Shown here one piece after another: positions 7,516-12,213 of a DNA stretch of 13,739 nucleotides. The notes below the pieces were generated by a model. The model saw only the letters and a list, made by a program, of their open reading frames with translations, was not told where the DNA came from and made no database searches. This DNA is from an uncultured Anaerosacchariphilus sp. (GTDB taxonomy: Bacteria > Bacillota > Clostridia > Lachnospirales > Lachnospiraceae). The DNA lies in contig CAKROP010000027.1 in NCBI GenBank assembly GCA_934373375.1, forward strand, positions 1-13,739. The letters are read 5' to 3'. Position numbers and translations under genes: made by a program. Each line of letters starts with the position of its first letter. The first letter of the stretch is position 1.

Positions 7516-7725
7516 ATGCCAAAATATGAACGCATTATTTTCTGGTCTGAGGATGATCAGAAATGGCTTGTGGATGTCCCCGAGCTTCCAGGATGCATGG
7601 CCGACGGCGATACCCCAGCCAAGGCCCTGGAAAATATAGAAAAAATCATCGCTGAATGGATTGCTACAGCCACAGAGCTTGGCCGGGAAATTCCGGCTCC
7701 AAAGGGCAGACTCGCCCTCGTTTAA
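7516..7725 (+). CDS. hicB: HicB-family antitoxin (short form)
   Basis: HicB proteins bind and block the HicA toxin through a partial RNase H-like fold. The 69-residue product has the family signature WLVDVPELPGCMADGDTPAKALENIEKIIAEWI. It ends soon after, at PAPKGRLALV. Longer HicB proteins carry a C-terminal helix-turn-helix or ribbon-helix-helix domain for autoregulation; none is present here. So the pair may not repress its own promoter in the usual way, or may use another route. The start ATG follows GGAGGTGTGAA, inside the end of hicA. The family call is firm; the regulation is inferred. Confidence 0.87.
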   Translation: MPKYERIIFWSEDDQKWLVDVPELPGCMADGDTPAKALENIEKIIAEWIATATELGREIPAPKGRLALV

Positions 7726-7733
7726 TTAAAAAT

Positions 7734-7765
7734 AACAGGTGAAAGCACCTTGCTTTCCACCTGTT
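7734..7765. terminator. Hairpin terminator after hicAB
   Basis: AACAGGTG (7734-7741) pairs with CACCTGTT (7758-7765); inside, AAAGC pairs with GCTTT across a single bulged C and loop ACCTT. Only a few T residues follow on the plus strand, while on the minus strand the hairpin is followed by ATTTTTAATT. It may work as a weak or bidirectional terminator separating hicAB from the tRNA. Confidence 0.6.
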
Positions 7766-7768
7766 TCC

Positions 7769-7839
7769 GCAGATATAGTTCATCGGTAGAACACCAGCTT
7801 CCCAAGCTGGGGAGGCGGGTTCGATTCCCGTTATCTGCT
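7769..7839 (+). tRNA. tRNA-Gly (anticodon CCC)
   Basis: A complete 71-base cloverleaf is visible. The acceptor stem is GCAGATA (7769-7775) with TATCTGC (7832-7838). The D-stem is GTTC/GAAC with the GGTA loop. The anticodon stem CCAGC/GCTGG encloses loop TTCCCAA, giving anticodon CCC. The T-arm contains GGTTCGATTCC. The discriminator base is T (7839) and no CCA is encoded. The sequence after its 3' end has a terminator and then element-like DNA, so its 3' part is the probable integration site. Confidence 0.96.
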
Positions 7840-7842
7840 TTC

Positions 7843-7869
7843 AAAAGCCTTGTATTTACGGGCTTTTTT
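7843..7869 (+). terminator. Terminator of the tRNA-Gly gene
   Basis: AAAAGCC (7843-7849) pairs with GGCTTTT (7861-7867) over an 11-base loop, within a run of six T residues (7864-7869). It begins four bases after the tRNA. Confidence 0.8.
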
Positions 7870-7876
7870 CGTGTCA

Positions 7877-7919
7877 GGAATCAAAAGGTAATCAAAAAAG
7901 TAAGCAGAGGTAATCAAAA
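7877..7919 (+). repeat. Direct repeats GGTAATCAAAA near the tRNA junction
   Basis: GGAATCAAAA (7877-7886), GGTAATCAAAA (7887-7897) and GGTAATCAAAA (7909-7919) are three direct copies spaced about one and two helical turns apart (10 and 22 bases). They lie 38-80 bases from the tRNA 3' end. Short helically phased repeats beside an attachment site are typical arm-type binding sites for a tyrosine integrase or its excisionase. The integrase itself is not in view. Confidence 0.55.
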
Positions 7920-7940
7920 CTCTCTGAACAGAAAAATTCA

Positions 7941-7960
7941 GGAAAGGAGAACGCCTTTCC
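7941..7960. other. Short perfect inverted repeat
   Basis: GGAAAGG (7941-7947) and CCTTTCC (7954-7960) form a perfect 7-bp stem around AGAACG, between the GGTAATCAAAA repeats and the xre terminator. No U-run follows. It could be part of the recombination region. Function unknown. Confidence 0.35.
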
Positions 7961-7975
7961 AGCTCCATAAAGAAT

Positions 7976-8001
7976 CCCCGGGAATTTTTCTCTTCCCGGG
8001 G
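7976..8001 (-). terminator. Terminator of the Xre regulator gene
   Basis: CCCCGGGAA (7976-7984) and TTCCCGGGG (7993-8001) form a perfect 9-bp GC-rich stem with an 8-base loop, starting 6 bases after the regulator stop on the minus strand. The minus-strand tail is moderately T-rich (ATTCTTTAT). Confidence 0.75.
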
Positions 8002-8007
8002 AAATTT

Positions 8008-8232
8008 CTACTCTATTGGCATTTTCAGCAATTCTTGATAGTCCACATCAAAGACTTTCGCAAAGTAGGTCAGCTCTATATCGGTTATGAAGCGTTTTCG
8101 GACTTCTATCCTCTGGATGGCGTTTTTATCCAAGTCCAGCCCCAGAAGCTGCAAAGCATCGGCAAGCTCCCTTTGTGACCAGCCTTTTGCTATCCGCAGA
8201 TTCCGAATGGCTGCGCCTGCTATGTTATTCAT
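8008..8232 (-). CDS. Xre/Cro-family helix-turn-helix regulator
   Basis: This is a small, 74-residue DNA-binding protein made of one HTH domain: AIRNLRIAKGWSQRELADALQLLGLDLDKNAIQRIEVRKRFITDIELTYFAKVFDV in order, where GWSQRELADAL covers the first part and the recognition helix and NAIQRIE follow. It probably controls the element, repressing its own and the divergent gene. I prefer ATG 8232, which has AAGGTGA 5 bases upstream; an in-frame ATG at 8256 would add 8 residues, with only a GGTGGG upstream. The spacing between the helices (LLGLDLDKN) is slightly long compared with typical Cro-type domains. The gene ends in its own GC-rich terminator. Confidence 0.85.
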   Translation of the reverse strand: MNNIAGAAIRNLRIAKGWSQRELADALQLLGLDLDKNAIQRIEVRKRFITDIELTYFAKVFDVDYQELLKMPIE

Positions 8233-8277
8233 ATCATTCACCTTGTTCTTGTACATAACCCACCCATTGACAATTAC

Positions 8278-8335
8278 TGAATGTCATTTACTTTTCTTTC
8301 AGTGTATGATATTATCAATTCAGAAATGACATTCA
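8278..8335. promoter_or_regulatory. Divergent control region with 12-bp inverted operator repeats
   Basis: TGAATGTCATTT (8278-8289) and AAATGACATTCA (8324-8335) are perfect 12-base inverted copies separated by 34 bases, between the Xre gene and the divergent 83-residue gene. One copy overlaps the -35 box of the plus-strand promoter; the other lies at about its start point. This is the arrangement expected for a repressor that binds both sites or loops DNA. That the neighbouring Xre protein is the binder is inferred from position. Confidence 0.7.
8287..8315 (+). promoter_or_regulatory. Promoter of the 83-residue gene
   Basis: TTTACT (8287-8292), a 17-base spacer and TATTAT (8310-8315), preceded by TGA as an extended -10. 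It lies between the two operator arms, so repressor binding would block it. Confidence 0.55.
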
Positions 8336-8376
8336 CTAAGTGTCAACCACAGTTCAATTTAGGAGGATTTACACTT

Positions 8377-8628
8377 ATGTCAAAAAAGAATGTTACAAAA
8401 AATGGAAGCGCCACCTTTATACCTTTAACGCAAGAAGATGCTGACTTCGTAGCTGATTTATTACTCATGCCGGAAAAACAGCAGAAATTTATCAGGCTTC
8501 TCTTCCGCATCGGAAATAGTCGCCTGTTGACTGGCGATGAATTTATTTTCTTTGTGGACTACCTGCACCAACAGGATATAACCATTGATAAATTGCAAGA
8601 TGAACTTGCAGCCTACAAAAACAGCTGA
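8377..8628 (+). CDS. Unknown small protein, divergent from the Xre regulator
   Basis: An 83-residue protein I do not recognise. ATG 8377 follows AGGAGG (8361-8366) by 10 bases; the frame is open further upstream, but that part covers the operator region and lacks a ribosome site. The N-terminus is basic and polar (MSKKNVTKNGSATFIP). Then come predicted helices DADFVADLLLMP, KQQKFIRLLFRI and GDEFIFFVDYLHQQD, ending with IDKLQDELAAYKNS, which looks amphipathic. There is no signal peptide, membrane helix or Cys/His cluster. Its place opposite a repressor, under two operator copies, suggests a regulated function in element control such as antirepression, excision or copy control. That is inference. 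Confidence 0.75.
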   Translation: MSKKNVTKNGSATFIPLTQEDADFVADLLLMPEKQQKFIRLLFRIGNSRLLTGDEFIFFVDYLHQQDITIDKLQDELAAYKNS

Positions 8629-9051
8629 TTTTATCTTATGCCATGTTCCACCGCCATTCCCCTCATTTTCCCTGTCCGTATGTTTTAAAAAAACAGCGGC
8701 TCCCGGCAGGGAGTGCCAGAGCGCCGGGAACCCATGGGGCGGTGGGGCGGCTGGCAAGCGGATGGGGTCGGGGAAATCCGGGGTAAATGGATGCCTTGGG
8801 TTTCCCCATTTCCTTAATTTCGATTTTAAGAGCGATTTTTATATAAATAAACACGTATTTTTGACATTCAAACTTTTAGACGATAATTATTACCTAAATC
8901 AATTTTGAAGGTCTAAAAATGGCCTTTAAACGCATTGTTTATTTTTTCTCATTTAAAAACTATTTATTTTTGATTCAGATATTTTAATCATATCTCCATT
9001 TATAAATTTATTTCATTCTATTTTCAAACATATATTCTATCTATTCTGATG
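8629..9051. other. Non-coding block: G-tract island followed by very AT-rich DNA
   Basis: No credible gene is present. Bases 8694-8783 are GC-rich with five GGGG tracts (8736, 8744, 8764, 8770 and 8780). From about 8815 to 9050 the sequence is extremely AT-rich, with TTTTAGAC (8874-8881) and its inverse GTCTAAAA (8911-8918), AGATAT/ATATCT around 8966-8984, and TGACATTCA at 8862-8870, matching the Xre operator core. Open frames across the GC part lack ribosome sites or typical protein composition. A GC-rich structure next to an easily melted region could be a replication or transfer-related site, but nothing here proves that. Confidence 0.5.
8687..8729 (-). terminator. Possible terminator downstream of the mobilization operon
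   Basis: On the minus strand TCCCGGC (8729-8723) pairs with GCCGGGA (8707-8701), and a T7 run (8693-8687) follows 7 bases later. An alternative CTCCC/GGGAG stem lies inside. It is about 320 bases after the coupling-protein stop and would stop read-through into the divergent small gene. Confidence 0.4.
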
Positions 9052-10707
9052 CTAAAAGCCTCCAAGCAGGCCATTTTTCACTCTGTAATAAGGCTGCTTG
9101 CGCATCCGCTGTAAACCGTAGGGCGTGAGCAGTACGGCCTCTTTCAGCGTGGCAAATTCCTCTGGTTTCAATATTGGCTCTTCCCGTTCTGATACGCTTG
9201 TGGATGATGTTTTCCCGTGCGAATAGGAGCGGCGGTGTTTGAGATAGATTCCGGCCAGCTTCGAGAAATACTGCTGGGAATCCGCATCCGTGGCGTTCAG
9301 AATCACTTTATAGCCGCAGTTATCGGTCATAACCTTTCGATTATCCTTTCCATATAGCTCATCAAGCTGGCTGACACTCTGGAGCAGTAATATTATCGTG
9401 ACCTTCTTGGAACGCAATGTAGCCAGCGCATTCGTCAACCTGTCATATCGATCCAGCCGGGCAAATTCATCCAGCATGAACAGCACGGGAGCCGTCTCAC
9501 TGTCAGACAGCTGCTCAAACCATCGAAGAAACTGATTAATAATCAACTGTAGCAACATCCGATATACATCCAGCTTATGCTCGGGGATGGAAATGAAAAT
9601 CCGCTCTCTCCGCAAAAGCATATCGGGCGTAATAAGCGGGCGACGTGTCAGCACTTCGCACACATCCTTATCCGACGCCAACACCTCTATGGCATTGGAT
9701 ACGCCTCCGACGATACCGCCCAGCGTTTCCGCTGCCATGCCGTAGAAATCAGACATTGCAGCCCTGGCAAATGCACATTTGCTCTCCTGTATCCGCTTTA
9801 ACAGCTCTTCCGAGGGCAAAGCGTAAATAGTCCGGCACGATTCCGCAAAGTTCATACCCGCATCGTAGCAGTATGCCAATGCTCCAGTCAGATACCTTTG
9901 TTCGCCCAGCGTCCAGAAATCCCCGGGATTTTTCGGATTCATGGGAATCAATGAGGCCGCTATTTCCCGAATTCCCGCATCCGGGTTTTTCCTGTCCAGA
10001 AACCAGAACGGGTCATAACCATAGCTGCCGGGAGCCCCGGGGCGCAGCACACACACCGGCGCATTTGTGCTGCTTTTCCTCTGAAGCTCCCCGCCGTCCT
10101 TGATATCAATCGCCAGTACGCCGCCTTGATATCGGTTCAGTGTCGGGATAGCGATACAGCTTGATTTTCCGGAGCCGGAGCCGCCAAACACAATAACATG
10201 GCCGTCCATGTTCTGCCCCTTTCCCACATCATTACCGTCCTTCCTTCCGAAGAAAACCCCGCTTCCTTTCAAAATCAACTGACGCAGCAGCGGCGGATTT
10301 CGCTTTGTCTGCTCCTCATACTGCCAGATACTGTTTTTCAGGTCGAATATCGTGAATGCATCCCACGGAGTGAATTTCCGCTTTCCAATCATCAGCAAAT
10401 TCAGATTTCCATACGATACAACCGCCAAAATCCCGAGATAGAGCCAGTAATGGCTCTGTGGTGCCAGCCCGGCCATGTATAACCCCGGCAGCAGCCATGC
10501 GCCTGTAAAGCACAGCACATTTCGGACAACATTCAGAAGCTGCCAGACTGCACGGATTGCCGGAGCCTGCTGCGCCGTTTTTTCCTCCTTGTGGCCTGCT
10601 TCGACCTTTTCCCTTGATACCTCTATTGCAGCAGCTTTCGGCGCTGCTGTCTGCTGGCCTGTCTGGTAGTCCACGTATTGAGACAGGCGTTTTCCTTTCA
10701 AACTCAT
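9052..10707 (-). CDS. VirD4/TraG-family type IV coupling protein
   Basis: Coupling proteins are membrane-bound ATPases that bring the relaxase-DNA complex to the conjugation channel. In the 551-residue protein two membrane helices are visible near the N-terminus (about 56-76 and 86-107). The ATPase domain has Walker A GGSGSGKSS (175-183) and Walker B VLFMLDEFARLDR (408-420), then KKVTIILLLQSVSQLDELYG (434-453), typical of the TraG family. The C-terminus ends RMRKQPYYRVKNGLLGGF. The start ATG at 10707 overlaps the relaxase stop by 4 bases, with GGGGG 10 bases upstream. The N-terminal 50 residues are polar and of low complexity. Domain arrangement and motifs are intact, so the protein is probably functional. 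Confidence 0.93.
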   Translation of the reverse strand: MSLKGKRLSQYVDYQTGQQTAAPKAAAIEVSREKVEAGHKEEKTAQQAPAIRAVWQLLNVVRNVLCFTGAWLLPGLYMAGLAPQSHYWLYLGILAVVSYGNLNLLMIGKRKFTPWDAFTIFDLKNSIWQYEEQTKRNPPLLRQLILKGSGVFFGRKDGNDVGKGQNMDGHVIVFGGSGSGKSSCIAIPTLNRYQGGVLAIDIKDGGELQRKSSTNAPVCVLRPGAPGSYGYDPFWFLDRKNPDAGIREIAASLIPMNPKNPGDFWTLGEQRYLTGALAYCYDAGMNFAESCRTIYALPSEELLKRIQESKCAFARAAMSDFYGMAAETLGGIVGGVSNAIEVLASDKDVCEVLTRRPLITPDMLLRRERIFISIPEHKLDVYRMLLQLIINQFLRWFEQLSDSETAPVLFMLDEFARLDRYDRLTNALATLRSKKVTIILLLQSVSQLDELYGKDNRKVMTDNCGYKVILNATDADSQQYFSKLAGIYLKHRRSYSHGKTSSTSVSEREEPILKPEEFATLKEAVLLTPYGLQRMRKQPYYRVKNGLLGGF

Positions 10708-11537
10708 CTATGTATTCCCCCTTTTCTGCCCCGTTCCTGGCGGAGCTTCTGATTTTTCCGGAAGGTCTCTTCCAGAGCCGTCCGGCTGTATTTATCGCCC
10801 AGCCTTCTCGCTGAACATGGCTTAGGTCTGTCGCTTCCCTTTCGTTTCTCGAAATCCGGTGGAAGAAAGCGAAGCTCTCCCTTCCGGTTCGTGCTTACCT
10901 CGATTTGATACTCCCGTTTCAATCGTTCTTTAAATTCTGTCAGTGAAGCGACGTGTTTCATGGCCTCATCAAGTTGATATCGCAGCTTGTCCTTCCATGG
11001 TATCTGACCTTTTTCCAGAATGATTCTCGCTTCTGCGTCTGTGACCCGCTCCGCCGCCTTTTGCTTCGTATCCACAATAGAGTGGATATATCCTTCCCGT
11101 CTGCATATCTCGTTTCCCAGCTCTTTCAGCTGTTCCGTGCTGTTTCGTGTGGATTGGTACGATTTTCCGTAGATAGAGCAGTTGTCCACCATAATATGGG
11201 CGTGTAAATGCTGTTTATCAAAATGAACCGTTCCATAATATGGATATTCCGACAATCCCGCCCGACAGCAGATTTCTCTCGCCATTTTCTGGCACTGCTC
11301 CGGCGTGATGGTATCTTTCGCCGTGTTCCATGCGATGATAATATGGTAGTAGCTTCGGTTTTCCGGCCTGTCTGCTTTCCCCATGTTCTCATTCCACCTT
11401 TGAAAAGATTCCGCCACATGGTCAAAATCGCATAGGTTCCCAAACCACAAGCCTTCTTCTGTTTTCTCCGGGTTCTTCAGATAAGCCTCTAACCTGCCCG
11501 GATTTGATTTTGACGGTATGATTTTCACTATGGGCAT
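10704..11537 (-). CDS. Relaxase/mobilization nuclease, MobA/VirD2 type
   Basis: Relaxases nick one strand at oriT and stay bound to the 5' end during transfer. The 277-residue protein has the MOBP-type motifs: a likely catalytic tyrosine Tyr19 in AYLKNPEKT, the central HIIIAW segment, and the metal-binding HFDKQHLHAH (105-114), matching HxDxxHxHxH. The C-terminal part (from about 160) is charged and helical, ending in a basic tail QKLRQERGRKGGIHR that may bind DNA. It is short compared with many relaxases of 400 or more residues, but both catalytic motifs are intact. It overlaps mobC by 10 bases and the coupling gene by 4, and has GGGAGG upstream, so the three are one transfer operon. Confidence 0.92.
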   Translation of the reverse strand: MPIVKIIPSKSNPGRLEAYLKNPEKTEEGLWFGNLCDFDHVAESFQRWNENMGKADRPENRSYYHIIIAWNTAKDTITPEQCQKMAREICCRAGLSEYPYYGTVHFDKQHLHAHIMVDNCSIYGKSYQSTRNSTEQLKELGNEICRREGYIHSIVDTKQKAAERVTDAEARIILEKGQIPWKDKLRYQLDEAMKHVASLTEFKERLKREYQIEVSTNRKGELRFLPPDFEKRKGSDRPKPCSARRLGDKYSRTALEETFRKNQKLRQERGRKGGIHR

Positions 11538-11848
11538 CGTATATCTGCCTCCCCCATCCAGTCCAAAACCTCATTGCGAAGCTCCCGGAAATTTTCGGAC
11601 AGGCTTTCCAGCTCCCGTCTGGTCACGGTATTTTCCTGATTTGCCTTTCGTGCAATCTGGTTGATGTTGTTGCCTATGCGGGACAGCTGTTCCAAAAGCT
11701 CCCCCGGCCTGTATACCTTTACGATGGGTTTGTTTGCCAGACGCAGCCGGATATATGCGGACCTGGTAACGCCGAGCGCATCCGCCTGCGCCTGTAGTCT
11801 TTCAGCCTCTAATTTGCTGATACGAAATGTCATTATCTGTCTCTGCAT
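11528..11848 (-). CDS. mobC: MobC-family mobilization accessory protein
   Basis: MobC proteins bind oriT and help the relaxase melt and nick it. The 106-residue product has a ribbon-helix-helix-like start (IMTFRISKLEAERLQAQADALGV in order, with TRSAYIRLRL following) and the MobC signature LSRIGNNINQIARKAN near the middle, followed by a coiled-coil-like C-terminus. I chose ATG 11848, with AAAGGAGG 8 bases upstream. The open frame continues to 12448, but that part runs through the oriT-like hairpin and the end of the primase gene and has no suitable start. The operon mobC-relaxase-coupling protein begins here. Confidence 0.9.
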   Translation of the reverse strand: MQRQIMTFRISKLEAERLQAQADALGVTRSAYIRLRLANKPIVKVYRPGELLEQLSRIGNNINQIARKANQENTVTRRELESLSENFRELRNEVLDWMGEADIRCP

Positions 11849-12185
11849 TGCAGCTGCCTCCTTTCTTTTCGGGGTTCCATAGGGGCTGCCCCCTTGGCCA
11901 GATGTCATCGTATGTAATACGAATGACGTATCTGGCTGTATGTCTGCCGCCCGCTTACAGGAACCGTTAAAATGCTGTACAGTCACATCCGCAACACTTA
12001 CTCTGCGACTTTCACACCTGTACATAGATAGTATGACAGATGAGCGTGATACAAGATGTATTTCGTAAATATTCAGATTTTTAATATAATTGTGTTTAAA
12101 TTGTGCGTTGGGTGGTTCTGCGAGGTGGATTAAAAGAAGAAGTTTATGTGAGAATATAATTGTAGTGAGATCGCTATTTTTGTCC
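11849..12185. other. Mobilization control and transfer-origin region
   Basis: About 340 non-coding bases between the primase terminator and mobC. They hold the oriT-like hairpin, CTGTACAG (11975-11982) with a second CTGTACA (12017-12023), a short CGCA/TGCG inverted pair (11990-12006), and two direct copies of AATATAATTGT (12083 and 12153). A weak minus-strand -10-like TACTAT (12032-12027) without a good -35 could drive the mob operon. No protein gene is supported. Confidence 0.55.
11881..11936. other. Likely origin of transfer (oriT) hairpin
   Basis: A long imperfect inverted repeat spans 11897-11936. GCCAGAT pairs with ATCTGGC, GTCAT with ATGAC and CGTAT with ATACG around a GTA apex, giving 17 paired bases with two small bulges (A at 11922, GT at 11928-11929). 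A second small hairpin (AGGGG/CCCCT, 11881-11894) lies between it and mobC. Such stems directly upstream of mobC and a MOBP relaxase are typical of oriT, where the nick lies a few bases from the stem. The nick site itself cannot be placed from sequence alone. Confidence 0.6.
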
Positions 12186-12213
12186 CAAAACAAAGGAGAC
12201 CTAAACGGCCTCC
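12186..12213 (-). terminator. Terminator overlapping the primase stop codon
   Basis: On the minus strand GGAGGCC (12213-12207) pairs with GGTCTCC (12201-12195), including one G-U pair, over loop GTTTA, and is followed by TTTGTTTT. The primase TAG stop lies inside the loop and stem. Confidence 0.75.

Noticed and set aside
7877..7919. The GGTAATCAAAA copies as a CRISPR array
   Set aside because: Three short copies of 10-11 bases with 0-11-base gaps are far too short and close for CRISPR repeats and spacers; recombinase sites fit better.
8281..8376. Upstream extension of the 83-residue protein
   Set aside because: This part covers the promoter and operator arms and lacks a ribosome site; AGGAGG precedes ATG 8377.
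8663..8854. Minus-strand 63-codon frame through the GC island
   Set aside because: There is no clear ribosome site, the composition is rich in Pro, Ala and Gly as expected from G/C-tract DNA, and it crosses the hairpin and T7 run. A conserved short peptide cannot be excluded.
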